This document shows, piece after piece, positions 32,816-41,762 of a DNA stretch of 64,000 nt; position 1 is the stretch's first letter, and each line of letters begins with the position of its first letter. The translations under genes were made by a program, and so were the position numbers. The DNA comes from an uncultured Oscillospiraceae bacterium (lineage in GTDB: Bacteria > Bacillota > Clostridia > Oscillospirales > Ruminococcaceae): the NCBI GenBank assembly GCA_904384225.1, contig CAJFJV010000001.1:62001-126000 (forward strand), given 5' to 3'. The notes below the pieces were generated by a model, which was not told the origin of the DNA, did not search any database, and saw nothing but the letters and a program-made list of their open reading frames with translations.

Positions 32816-34093
32816 TTACAGCCTTTCGATGCTTGCAAATCCCTTCTTTAGATCTGCTAAGATGTCGTTTATATTCTCAAGCCCAACGGAAAGACGGATC
32901 ATCCCCGCGTCGATGCCGGCTGCCACCAGTTGCTCGTCCGTAAGCTGCCGGTGCGTTTCGCTTGCCGGATGCAGCACACAGGTGCGGATATCGGCCACAT
33001 GCACTTCATTGGAAGCAAGCTGCAGCGCGTTCATAAATTGCATCGCCGTCTCTTTGCCGCCTTTGATGACAAAGGAAATGACGCCACTGGCCCCCTGCGG
33101 AAGATACTTTTCCGCCAACTGGTGATATGGGCTGTCCGGAAGGGACGGATAGTTCACCGATTCAACCTGCTCGCAGGATTCCAAGTACTTTGCAACCGCC
33201 AGCGCATTTTCGCAGTACTGTTTCATCCGGACGGCCAGCGTCTCCAGCCCAAGATTCAGCAAAAAGGCGGAATGGGCCGCAGGATAGCAGCCGAAATCGC
33301 GCATCAGCTGCATCCGCGCTTTTAAAATATAAGCTTGCTTCCCATAAGACTTGGTATAGGAAAGGCCGTGATAGGATTCGTCCGGCTCCGTAAGCTCCGG
33401 GAATTTTCCGTTTGTCCAATCGAAATTGCCGCTGTCCACAATCACGCCGCCGACCTGCACCGCATGGCCGTCCATATATTTGGTGGTGGAGTGGATGACG
33501 ATATCCGCCCCCCATTCAAACGGGCGGCAGAGAACCGGCGTGGCAAACGTGTTGTCGATTATCAGCGGTACGCCGTTTTTGTGTGCGACGCGTGCAAATT
33601 TTTCAATATCCAAAACCGTCAGCGCCGGATTGGCTATCGTTTCGCCGAAAACAGCCTTAGTATTGGGCTTGAACGCCTTTTGCAGTTCTTCTTCCGGCGC
33701 GTCCGCATCGACAAAGATGCATTCAATGCCAAGCCTTTTCAGCGTGACTGCAAAAAGATTAATCGTCCCGCCGTAAATGGTGGAAGCGGAAATAAAGCTG
33801 TCCCCTGCACTGCAAATATTCAGGATCGACAGAAGCGAGGCCGCCTGCCCGCTGGTTGTGGCCATTGCGCCCACGCCGCCTTCAAGGGCTGCTATCTTGT
33901 TTTCAACCGCCATAACCGTGGGGTTTGCAAACCGTGAATAGATCAGCGCTTTTGTCGGGTCGTCAAAAACTGCCGCAACCTCCTGTGTAGAGTCGAAGAC
34001 ATAAGTTGTGCTTTGTACAATCGGGACAACGCGCGGGTCGCTGTTGCCCGGCGTATAGCCCGCGTGCAGGCATTTGGTTTCGAGTTCCATCAT
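32816..34093 (-). CDS. metY: O-acetylhomoserine aminocarboxypropyltransferase (sulfhydrylase)
   Basis: A 425-residue PLP enzyme that makes homocysteine from O-acetylhomoserine and sulfide. It begins ETKCLHAGYTPGNSDPRVVPIVQSTTYVF, then YSRFANPTVMAVENKIAALEGG, TSGQAA, the PLP region IIDNTFATPVLCRPFEWGADIVIHSTTKYMDGH with the Schiff-base lysine, and GASGVISFVIKGG near the end. This is the MetY subgroup of Cys/Met-metabolism enzymes. Two adjacent ATG codons are possible starts. A homocysteine methyltransferase gene lies about 2 kb upstream on the same strand, which points to methionine synthesis. There is no S-box in the 62-base gap upstream. Confidence 0.94.
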   Translation of the reverse strand: MMELETKCLHAGYTPGNSDPRVVPIVQSTTYVFDSTQEVAAVFDDPTKALIYSRFANPTVMAVENKIAALEGGVGAMATTSGQAASLLSILNICSAGDSFISASTIYGGTINLFAVTLKRLGIECIFVDADAPEEELQKAFKPNTKAVFGETIANPALTVLDIEKFARVAHKNGVPLIIDNTFATPVLCRPFEWGADIVIHSTTKYMDGHAVQVGGVIVDSGNFDWTNGKFPELTEPDESYHGLSYTKSYGKQAYILKARMQLMRDFGCYPAAHSAFLLNLGLETLAVRMKQYCENALAVAKYLESCEQVESVNYPSLPDSPYHQLAEKYLPQGASGVISFVIKGGKETAMQFMNALQLASNEVHVADIRTCVLHPASETHRQLTDEQLVAAGIDAGMIRLSVGLENINDILADLKKGFASIERL

Positions 34094-34155
34094 AACAACA
34101 TCCTTTCTTATTCGTTGATTCGCAGCAAAGGGCTTGCTTCAAGCGAACGCATGCA

Positions 34156-36069
34156 TCAGATCAGCTCAGAGAGCTCTGTCCATTCGGCAAGGATCTCTTC
34201 ATGCCGGTCTTTTTTCTCCTCAAGCGCAGCGCAAAGGGCGGAAAGCTTTTCGTAGTCCCTCGCCGTATCGGGATCGGCTATCTCCGCTTCAAGCGCGGCG
34301 ATGTCGGCCTCCGTTTCCTCTATCATGGTCTCAAGCTTGGCAAAACGCTGCTTGCGCTTCGCCTGCTCGGCGCGCTCCTGTTTAGAGCGGTGGTAAGCCG
34401 TCGGCCGTTCGGCTTTGCCGGCGGGCGGCGCCTGACGGGCCTGCTGCAGCTCGCGCTTTTTTTTCTCTTCCAGATAGAAGTCAAAATTGCCGTTGTATTG
34501 TGAAAGCCCGTCCGCGGAAAGCTCAAAAATGCGGTTCGGGATGGTATTCAGAAAATACCTGTCATGGGAGACAAAGATCAGCGTACCGTCAAATTCCCTA
34601 AGCGCCTCCTCCAGCGCCTCCTTGCTCTGCAAATCAAGGTGGTTTGTAGGCTCGTCCAAAATCAGCGTGTTGGCGTGGCGCAGCATCAAAAGCGCCATCG
34701 CCGTGCGGGCACGTTCCCCGCCGGAAAGCACGCCAATTTTTTTGTAAACTTCCTCTCCCCGGATCAGGACCTGCCCTAAAAGCCCGCGGATCTCATATTC
34801 TGCCATCAGCGGATACTGCCCCCACAGTTCCTCAAGCGCAGTGCGGCCGGGGTTGAGCTGACGGTTTTCCTGTTCATAAAAGGCCGTCTGCACGTTCCCG
34901 CCCCATATCACTTCCCCGTCCTTCGGCAAAAGTCCTAACAGCGTTTTCAAAAGCGTGGATTTCCCCGTTCCGTTCGGTCCGATCAGCGCCACTTTATCGC
35001 CGCGCTTAACTTCAAAATCAATCGGCCCGGACAGCCGGACGCGGTTTCCGTCTTCTCCTACCCAAAGCGTAAGCCCCCTCACCGCAAGCAGGTCTTTAAC
35101 CGGGCGGCGGCTGTACGTAAAGGAAAAGCGCGGAACCGGCGTGCGTTCGACGGGGCGTTCCAGCACCTCAATATGTTCCAGCTGATGCAGCCGGCTCTTC
35201 GCCATATTGGAAGTCGATGCGCGGACGATGTTTCGCTCCGCATATTCCCGCATGGAGGCGATTTTATTTTGCTGCGCTTCATATGCCCGCATTTCCTGCT
35301 TGATCCGTTCGGCGCGCAGCGTCTTATACCGCGTATAATTCCCCGGATAGGTATAAAGCTTCCGGTTTTCGAGCTCCCAAATCTTTGTGACCATACGGTC
35401 CAAAAAATAGCGGTCGTGCGAAACAACCACGATCCCGCCCTTATATCCCTGCAAATAGTCCTCAAGCCACATCAGCGTGCGGAAATCCAAATGGTTCGTA
35501 GGCTCGTCCAGCACCAAAAGCTCCGGCTCCTCCAAAAGGAGCTTTGCCAGCGCAAGACGGGTCTTTTCCCCGCCGGACAGGGCGTTTATGCAAAGATCGT
35601 CGTTTTTCTCCTCAAAGCCCATCCCGTTTAGCACCGTGCGGATTTTTACATCAATATGATAACCGTCGCGCGCTTCAAAATAGGCGCTTAAATCGGAATA
35701 TTCCTCGCACAGCGCCCGGTAGCGTTCGTCATGCGCAGTACAGGCGGCAATTTGCCGCTCCAGCAGCGCCAGCCTTTCCTCCATCTCCAAAAGTTCGCGG
35801 AACACGCTGCGCATTTCCTCATAAACCGTGTTCTCACGGGAAAGGCCGCTGTTCTGCCTTAAAAAGCCGATGTGTACACCGTTTGTGACGCTGACAGAGC
35901 CTTCGTCCGGCGCAAGCTGGCCGCACAGCACGTTTAACAGGGTGGATTTCCCGATCCCGTTTGCGCCAATCAAGCCTATCCGGTCGCCGTCCTCAATTGA
36001 AGCGGTAACGCTGTCAAAAATCAGCGTATCGCCAAAATATCTTGTAATATGATCCAGTGCGGCAAGCAA
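34156..36069 (-). CDS. ABC-F family ATPase (Uup/YdiF-like)
   Basis: A 637-residue soluble protein with two intact ABC domains. NBD1: GANGIGKST, LSGGEKTR, LDEPTNHLDFRT, SHDRYF. NBD2: GPNGTGKST, LSGGERART, LDEPTNHLDLQS, SHDRYF. A long interdomain linker and a C-terminal coiled-coil (KKRELQQARQA ... EETEADIAALEAE, about 530-630) resemble Uup/YdiF proteins, which act on ribosomes or on DNA/RNA junctions. TTG start with AAAGGAGG upstream. No antibiotic-resistance subtype can be assigned. Unlike the ABC-F protein at 24488, both ATP sites are complete. Confidence 0.92.
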   Translation of the reverse strand: MLAALDHITRYFGDTLIFDSVTASIEDGDRIGLIGANGIGKSTLLNVLCGQLAPDEGSVSVTNGVHIGFLRQNSGLSRENTVYEEMRSVFRELLEMEERLALLERQIAACTAHDERYRALCEEYSDLSAYFEARDGYHIDVKIRTVLNGMGFEEKNDDLCINALSGGEKTRLALAKLLLEEPELLVLDEPTNHLDFRTLMWLEDYLQGYKGGIVVVSHDRYFLDRMVTKIWELENRKLYTYPGNYTRYKTLRAERIKQEMRAYEAQQNKIASMREYAERNIVRASTSNMAKSRLHQLEHIEVLERPVERTPVPRFSFTYSRRPVKDLLAVRGLTLWVGEDGNRVRLSGPIDFEVKRGDKVALIGPNGTGKSTLLKTLLGLLPKDGEVIWGGNVQTAFYEQENRQLNPGRTALEELWGQYPLMAEYEIRGLLGQVLIRGEEVYKKIGVLSGGERARTAMALLMLRHANTLILDEPTNHLDLQSKEALEEALREFDGTLIFVSHDRYFLNTIPNRIFELSADGLSQYNGNFDFYLEEKKKRELQQARQAPPAGKAERPTAYHRSKQERAEQAKRKQRFAKLETMIEETEADIAALEAEIADPDTARDYEKLSALCAALEEKKDRHEEILAEWTELSELI

Positions 36070-36131
36070 AGCGTTCCTCCTTTCTCCGATGCTGCATCCA
36101 GTCCGGCAGCAGTTTTAAAATCCCTTATCTC

Positions 36132-37352
36132 TTAATATACGAACGCGCCGTAACGGCCGGCAATTTTACGAAGGCGGCCCGGCTCGATCGTACAGCTTGA
36201 ATCCACCATTGCGCGGCCGTTATACAAAAACAGCGCGCGGGACAGCGCCTCCGGATCATCCGAATAAAAACAAACCGGGAGCGCGGCAAAGGGGGCGTTC
36301 CGGGCAAAATCCAGCGCATCGTCAGGCGTCTCAATTGAAACCAGCATCACATCCACGCTGTCGCGCTCCGCCGCCAGAAAATCATCCGTCATATCATACC
36401 CGCATGCAATCGGCTCCGTAAAATCTATCCGGTCTTCGTCAAGCGCAAAAAGCGCCATTTCATTTGTCAGCCAGATATCGTTTTCCTGCGCGGAAGTAAG
36501 CGGCGCCATAGGCTGCGGAACGTACCGGGTCAGCATATTGTGCGCTGCGCCGATATGCTCCGGCGTTGTCCCGCAGCAGCCGCCGATTATTGCGGCCCCT
36601 GCATCCAAAAGCCTGCGGGCCTCATCCGCAAACACGTCCAAGGCCGGCGCGCCCGCAGGGAAGCCCGGCTTTGCAATCAGCGGCACAGACGCATACGGCG
36701 ATATGGTGCGCAGGGCCGTCACCATTTCTTCCGGCCCGGCGCCGCAGTTAAAACCAAATGCATCCACACCCAAACGCTCAAGCGTAACCAGACAGGCAAG
36801 CGGCTGCCCGCCGGACAAAAGCATGCCTTCCTCGTTCAGCGCCATGGTCACCCATACCGGCTTTTTATATTTCCGGCATGCCAACACGGCTGCCCGGGCC
36901 TCCGGCACGGAAAGCATCGTCTCGATTACAAACAAGTCCACGCCCGCTTCATCAAGCGCCGCAGCCTGATCTGCATAAATCCGGCAAAGCTCGTCAAACG
37001 AATCCTCTCCGGCCGGTTCAAGGGAAAGTCCCGTCGGTGAAAGATCCCCCGCTATCAGCGCCCGGCCGTCTGCCGCCTGCCGGGCAAGCCCGACAAGCTC
37101 CCGGTTGATCGGGGCCACTGCGTCCGCAAGGCCAAACCGGGCAAGCTGCGCCGCATTTGCCGAAAAAGTGGGCGCATACAAAATACGGCTGCCCGCCTCA
37201 AGATAGGCGCGTCCTAACGCTATAACCTGATCCGGATGCGACAGCATCCACTCCTCCGGGCATTCGTCCGGGCGCATGCCCGCCGAAAACAGATTGGTCG
37301 CCGTTGCGCCGTCAAGCAGCGTATATCGCGGTATGGGAATATCATCCTGCAT
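36132..37352 (-). CDS. Homocysteine S-methyltransferase family protein
   Basis: A 406-residue protein whose first 290 residues form a homocysteine-binding barrel: LLDGATATNLF at the start, the zinc ligands in GFNCGAGPEE and IIGGCCGTTPEHI. Such domains move a methyl group to homocysteine to give methionine, either in cobalamin-dependent MetH or with S-methylmethionine or betaine. The last 110 residues are extra and end LYNGRAMVDSSCTIEPGRLRKIAGRYGAFVY, resembling the final turn of a pterin-binding barrel, but too short to be a whole domain. A split methionine synthase needing partners encoded elsewhere is possible. Confidence 0.85.
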   Translation of the reverse strand: MQDDIPIPRYTLLDGATATNLFSAGMRPDECPEEWMLSHPDQVIALGRAYLEAGSRILYAPTFSANAAQLARFGLADAVAPINRELVGLARQAADGRALIAGDLSPTGLSLEPAGEDSFDELCRIYADQAAALDEAGVDLFVIETMLSVPEARAAVLACRKYKKPVWVTMALNEEGMLLSGGQPLACLVTLERLGVDAFGFNCGAGPEEMVTALRTISPYASVPLIAKPGFPAGAPALDVFADEARRLLDAGAAIIGGCCGTTPEHIGAAHNMLTRYVPQPMAPLTSAQENDIWLTNEMALFALDEDRIDFTEPIACGYDMTDDFLAAERDSVDVMLVSIETPDDALDFARNAPFAALPVCFYSDDPEALSRALFLYNGRAMVDSSCTIEPGRLRKIAGRYGAFVY

Positions 37353-37370
37353 GATATCAAAAATCCTTTC

Positions 37371-39059
37371 TCACATTGCGTCCGGCGCCGTGATCTTAAG
37401 CAGTGATAAAACGTTGAAAAGCGTCTGCTTCACCGCCATGCACAGCGCATACCGGGCGTTCATCATCTTTTCCTCCCCGCATTTTACGCGGCAGGCATTA
37501 TAAAACTTATGGAACATTGTTGCAAGCTCGACCGCATAGCGGGTAAGCTTTGCGGGATCATAGTCTTTTGCCGCATCGATAATTTCCTGCGGCAGTCTTG
37601 CGAGGAAGCGGACCAGCGCCTTCTCTTCCTCTGCACAGAGCAGGGAAAAATCACAGTCCGCCGTTTTGCAGGGGGTGATCCCTTCCTGCTTCAGCATACG
37701 TCCGATACTGCAAATGCGGGCGTGCGCATACTGCACGTAATAAACCGGGTTCTGCGCGCTCTCTTCAACGGCGAGATCAAGATCAAAGTCAAAATGCGAA
37801 TTGGCCTCGCGCAGGTTGAAGAAAAAGCGTGCTGCATCGATCGGCACTTCATCCAGCAAGGTTACCAGCGTGATCGCCTTCCCGCTCCGTTTGCTTGCCT
37901 TGATCACTTCGCCGCCGCGCACCAGCCGTACCATCTGCATCAAAACAACGTCCAGACGGCCTGCATCCACGCCCAAAGCAGTAAGCGCCGCTTTTAAGCG
38001 CGGTACATAGCCATGATGATCCGCGCCCAGCACGTCAATCGCCTTGTCAAAGCCGCGGGTCACCAATTTGTTGTAATGATAAGCAATGTCCGGGACAACA
38101 TAGGTTGGCACACCGTTTGAACGGACCAGCACAAAATCCTGATCCGCGCCGTAATCGGTTGCTTTAAACCAAAGCGCGCCCTCGGATTCATACGTACATC
38201 CCTTTTCCTTCAGGAGCGAGACGATTTTGTCTACCTCGCCGTTTTCGTGCAGCGTCGACTCTCTAAACCAGTTGTCATAGGAGATCCGGTATTTTAGCAG
38301 ATCCCGTTTCAGCCCCTCGATATTCAACGGGAGCGCATAGGCCACCAACGCAGCGCGGCGTTCCTTTTCATCTGCATCGACATACCGGTCCCCGTAAATT
38401 TCGGCAAAGGCCTTTGCGTGCGCGATAATATCCTCGCCCTTATAGGCATCCTCCGGCATTTCAATCCCATCCTTATAAAGCTGGAGATACCGGAGATCCA
38501 GCGACATGCCGAATTTGTTGATCTGGTTTCCCGCGTCGTTTACATAAAACTCGCGCTTTACATCATAGCCCGCCCAATCAAGCGCAGAGGCCAAGCTGTC
38601 CCCAATGGCGCCGCCGCGCGCATTCCCGATGTGCATCGGGCCGGTCGGATTGGCGGATACAAATTCCACCAGCACCTTTTTCCCGCCGCCGAAATCCGTG
38701 CGGCCATAGCGTTCCCCGCTTTCGTCGATGGTACGCAAAACGGCGCTGTACCATTCCCTTCCCAAAAAGAAATTGATAAAGCCCGGGCCCGCAACCTCTA
38801 CCCGCTCAAAATAGGTGCCGTCAAGCACCAGCTCGTCCTTGATTGCCTCTGCTATTTTGCGGGGCGCCATACGGAACGCGCGGGCAGATACCATCGCGGC
38901 ATTTGTGGCGAAATCGCCGTTTTTCGGATCCGCCGGCGTTTCAACCGAAAATGCCGGGATCGGCTCCGCCGGAAGCGTGCCTGATGCGACGCAGCGCCCA
39001 ATCGCGCCGAGCAAGACCTCCTTGACCTGTTCCTGTGCTTCAGCTATGGGGTTTTTCAT
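37371..39059 (-). CDS. argS: Arginyl-tRNA synthetase
   Basis: A 562-residue class I aminoacyl-tRNA synthetase that charges tRNA-Arg. An N-terminal additional domain contains PADPKNGDFATNAAM. The HIGH-like motif is FVSANPTGPMHIGNARGGAIGD (near residue 120), the Rossmann core has ADHHGYVPRLKAAL, the KMSKS position reads ASKRSGKAITL, and the C-terminal DALR helical domain ends in QTLFNVLSLL. The ATG at 39059 is used because the upstream GTG of the ORF track overlaps the GGAG site. It lies between DUF1934 and the methyltransferase gene, consistent with one long transcript. Confidence 0.96.
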   Translation of the reverse strand: MKNPIAEAQEQVKEVLLGAIGRCVASGTLPAEPIPAFSVETPADPKNGDFATNAAMVSARAFRMAPRKIAEAIKDELVLDGTYFERVEVAGPGFINFFLGREWYSAVLRTIDESGERYGRTDFGGGKKVLVEFVSANPTGPMHIGNARGGAIGDSLASALDWAGYDVKREFYVNDAGNQINKFGMSLDLRYLQLYKDGIEMPEDAYKGEDIIAHAKAFAEIYGDRYVDADEKERRAALVAYALPLNIEGLKRDLLKYRISYDNWFRESTLHENGEVDKIVSLLKEKGCTYESEGALWFKATDYGADQDFVLVRSNGVPTYVVPDIAYHYNKLVTRGFDKAIDVLGADHHGYVPRLKAALTALGVDAGRLDVVLMQMVRLVRGGEVIKASKRSGKAITLVTLLDEVPIDAARFFFNLREANSHFDFDLDLAVEESAQNPVYYVQYAHARICSIGRMLKQEGITPCKTADCDFSLLCAEEEKALVRFLARLPQEIIDAAKDYDPAKLTRYAVELATMFHKFYNACRVKCGEEKMMNARYALCMAVKQTLFNVLSLLKITAPDAM

Positions 39060-39129
39060 TCTGTTTTTCACTCCTGCTTTTCTCTTTCGACGTCCTGCAA
39101 AGTTTTCCCGGCCGCCGCTTCGTTTCTGT

Positions 39130-39558
39130 TTACTGTTCCATCTCTTTTACGTCGATTGTAACCTCGTTTTCGCTCAACAGGCTTGCGTTCACATCGAGCG
39201 TATAAGAGAAATAAAGGCTTCCGCCGTTTTCCGTCAGCGTGGATTTTACCGTCTTGGCGTCTACCCCGATCATCAGGTCGCCCGCCTCCGTCCCATAATG
39301 GCCGATATTTCTCTCGCCCGGCATAATAACCAGATGCGAGCGGATCTCGCCGCTCCGGATCAGGATAACACGGTTCTGGCTGTCCACCTTCAAAGTGGTG
39401 CGGCTGCCGGAATAGCCGGTCGCCTCGCTTTCAGAGTAAGTGACGTAATAGCTGTTGTTGCGCTTATAAAAGCTGCCCTGCGTAAAAAGCTCGGTTACAT
39501 CCTGCACGCCGTCTATTTTCTGAATTCCTTTGATGTTTATGAGTACGTTCTTCTTCAT
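39130..39558 (-). CDS. DUF1934 (YwiB-like) calycin-fold protein
   Basis: A 142-residue protein beginning KKNVLINIKGIQKIDG and containing YVTYSESEATGYSGSRTTLKV and GDLMIGVDAKTV. This is the DUF1934 family, a small calycin-like beta-barrel with no established function. In Bacillus subtilis the homologue ywiB lies directly upstream of argS, and the same arrangement is kept here (70-base gap), which suggests a conserved link. It follows murI by 18 bases. Confidence 0.85.
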   Translation of the reverse strand: MKKNVLINIKGIQKIDGVQDVTELFTQGSFYKRNNSYYVTYSESEATGYSGSRTTLKVDSQNRVILIRSGEIRSHLVIMPGERNIGHYGTEAGDLMIGVDAKTVKSTLTENGGSLYFSYTLDVNASLLSENEVTIDVKEMEQ

Positions 39559-39576
39559 ACTTTCCGCCTTTTTCCT

Positions 39577-40398
39577 TCAGACGCTTTCAATATCAATCTG
39601 TACAGCCCGGCCCGCTACCGGTTCCCCGACAATGGGCCGTGCGTTTTCTGCAAACGTCTCCGTGCTGTCGCTCACAAAATATTCCACCGACCCGGCCGTA
39701 CGGGAGAGATTGCACATATCATACTGCATCAGGCAGCGCTTTGCGGCGTGCGCCGCCTCCTGTCCGGAGTCAACCAGCGTCACGCCCCCTCCCATGATGC
39801 GGGAAATGACCGGCTTCAGCACCGGATAGTGCGTACAGCCCAAAATCAGCGTGTCCGCCCCGCTCTTTCGAACCGGCGCAAGATACTGCTCTGCCACCAG
39901 CCGTGTAACCTCGTTATCCGGCGCGGTAAACCCGTTTTCTACAAGCGGCACGAACAGCGCACACGGCGACGCTATAATCTGCGCTTTCGGGTTTACCAGA
40001 TGCATGGCGCGCTCATATGCGCCGCTGCGGATGGTGGCGGGCGTCCCGATTAAGCCGATTCTCCCGTTACGGGTCGCCGCCGCCGCAACCTCCACCGCAG
40101 GATGCAGCACTTCCACAAACGGGACGGGCAGTTTTTCAATATCCTCCGGCAAGAGGCTTGCGCTGGCTGTGTTGCAGGCGGCGACAATCATTTTCACACC
40201 ACGCGACAGGAGAAAGCGCATATCCTGCCTTGCATAGCGCCGCACTGTTTCACGGCTCCGCGTGCCGTACGGCACGCGGCCCGTGTCGCCGAAATAGACA
40301 ATATTTTCTTCCGGCATGGTACGCCTCAGCTCGGAAACCGTTGTCAGGCCGCCAAGCCCGGAGTCGAATACCCCGATGGGGCGGATGTCGTTTTTCAT
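39577..40398 (-). CDS. murI: Glutamate racemase
   Basis: A 273-residue enzyme that converts L- to D-glutamate for peptidoglycan. Signatures are IGVFDSGLGGLTTVSELRRTMP, the first catalytic cysteine in VAACNTASAS (near residue 74) and the second in LILGCTHYPVL. The start at 40398 (GGGAG upstream) is ten codons inside the ORF-track start. It lies 13 bases after ddl, so two D-amino-acid steps of wall synthesis are co-transcribed. Confidence 0.95.
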   Translation of the reverse strand: MKNDIRPIGVFDSGLGGLTTVSELRRTMPEENIVYFGDTGRVPYGTRSRETVRRYARQDMRFLLSRGVKMIVAACNTASASLLPEDIEKLPVPFVEVLHPAVEVAAAATRNGRIGLIGTPATIRSGAYERAMHLVNPKAQIIASPCALFVPLVENGFTAPDNEVTRLVAEQYLAPVRKSGADTLILGCTHYPVLKPVISRIMGGGVTLVDSGQEAAHAAKRCLMQYDMCNLSRTAGSVEYFVSDSTETFAENARPIVGEPVAGRAVQIDIESV

Positions 40399-40411
40399 AT
40401 CCCGCTCCCTC

Positions 40412-41470
40412 TCAGCACGCCATCGCATACTCGATCAAGCGGTCGATCAAACTGGAATACGGGACGCCGCTGGCGACAAAGAGCTGCGGGTACATACTGA
40501 TGCTTGTGAAGCCCGGGATCGTATTGATTTCATTCAAATAGATTTCACCGTTCTCGCTAAAAAAGAAGTCCACGCGCGCAAACCCTCTGCATCCCATAAT
40601 CTGATATGCCTGCACCGCAATGCGGCGGATTTCATCCGATTCCTTTTCCGTGATGCGCGCCGGCACATACGTTACAGTCTTTCCGTCAATATATTTTGCA
40701 TTATAATCATAAAAGTCGTTCGACGGGGCGATCTCCCCAAGGCAGGAAGCCACCGGCTCTTCGTTGCCCAGCACGGCGCATTCTATCTCCTTGCCGTAAA
40801 GCATCTCTTCCACTACCACTTTGGCGTCGTGCCGGAATGCAAGTTCCATTGCCGAAGCCAGCATATCCCGGTCCGCCGCCTTGGTGATGCCCACGCTCGA
40901 TCCGGCGTTTGCGGGCTTTACAAAACACGGGAATCCCAGAGCATGCTCTACTTCATCCAAAAAAGCCGCTTGGTTTTTTTGATAGGCATGCATCGTCACC
41001 GCGCGCCATTTCGCGCCCAAAACCCCCGCTTTATCCAGCAGGGTATGCGTTGTAGCTTTATCCATGCAGGCCGCGCTTGCAAGCGTGCCGCAGCCGACAA
41101 ACGGGATGCCCGCCATCGTCAAAAGGCCTTGGATCGTCCCGTCCTCCCCGTTTTTCCCATGAAGCACCGGAAAAACGCAGTCCAGCCGAACCACTTCCGG
41201 CCGCTCTTTCAATATCACAAACCCGTGATGCTCACGGCTGGGGCTTAAGACGCAGGGGACACAGCGCCCGTCCTGCCACGTATCATCTGCGATACAGCTG
41301 TCTTCCCCCGTATAATAAAACATCCGGCCGTCTTTTGTGATGCCGATCCGATATATGTCATAGCGCGTGCGGTCAATATTGGCGAGCACCGATGAAACCG
41401 AAAGAAGCGAAACTTCATATTCGCTCGAAGCACCGCCGAACACCAGGCCAAGTTTCAGCTTTTGTGTCAT
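40412..41470 (-). CDS. ddl: D-alanine--D-alanine ligase
   Basis: A 352-residue ATP-grasp enzyme that forms D-Ala-D-Ala for peptidoglycan precursors. It opens LGLVFGGASSEYEVSLLS, then VFPVLHGKNGEDGTIQGL, FVKPANAGSSVGITKA, and the C-terminal FARVDFFFSENGEIYLNEINTIPGFTSISMYPQL. The specificity loop reads NDFYDYNAKY, the tyrosine form typical of D-Ala-adding ligases rather than the vancomycin-resistance D-lactate type. The ATG at 41470 has GGAG eight bases upstream. It is first gene of the ddl-murI-DUF1934-argS run. Confidence 0.95.
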   Translation of the reverse strand: MTQKLKLGLVFGGASSEYEVSLLSVSSVLANIDRTRYDIYRIGITKDGRMFYYTGEDSCIADDTWQDGRCVPCVLSPSREHHGFVILKERPEVVRLDCVFPVLHGKNGEDGTIQGLLTMAGIPFVGCGTLASAACMDKATTHTLLDKAGVLGAKWRAVTMHAYQKNQAAFLDEVEHALGFPCFVKPANAGSSVGITKAADRDMLASAMELAFRHDAKVVVEEMLYGKEIECAVLGNEEPVASCLGEIAPSNDFYDYNAKYIDGKTVTYVPARITEKESDEIRRIAVQAYQIMGCRGFARVDFFFSENGEIYLNEINTIPGFTSISMYPQLFVASGVPYSSLIDRLIEYAMAC

Positions 41471-41586
41471 ACCTATTACTCCATTCCGCCGGGGCTGTAA
41501 CCCGGCTTGCGGCTTGCGGCGCGCCTGCTGGGATCCACAGAAGATCAAAAGGCAAACGCCGCCCGCCTCAGATTGAATCAACCTAT

Positions 41587-41615
41587 ATAATACCATGTTT
41601 TATGCCATCCTGCAA
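41587..41615 (-). promoter_or_regulatory. Promoter of the ddl-murI run
   Basis: Minus strand: TTGCAG, 17 bases, TATTAT with an extended TGG before the -10. It leaves a leader of about 110 bases. Confidence 0.6.
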
Positions 41616-41720
41616 CGGGTAAGCTGTCGGGATTTCCGACATGGAATGCGCCTTTTTTGGAGAAAAAATGGATTCCGGAAAAAAGGAACGGCAAAACGCC
41701 GCGGAACAGGGCCGCACGGC

Positions 41721-41762
41721 AAAAAACCCGTCATGCGGCTTAAATCCGCATGACGGGTTTTC
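41721..41762. terminator. Terminator of the 636-residue ORF
   Basis: AAACCCGTCATGCGG and CCGCATGACGGGTTT form a 15-bp stem with a seven-base loop. The stem is directly next to the stop codon at 41763. Confidence 0.85.

Noticed and set aside
34094-34155. SAM riboswitch upstream of metY
   Set aside because: Only 62 bases separate metY from the ABC-F gene and no S-box core or terminator is present.
38815-40053. 412-codon plus-strand ORF across argS, DUF1934 and murI
   Set aside because: It spans three well-supported genes on the other strand; long antisense ORFs are expected in GC-rich codon usage.
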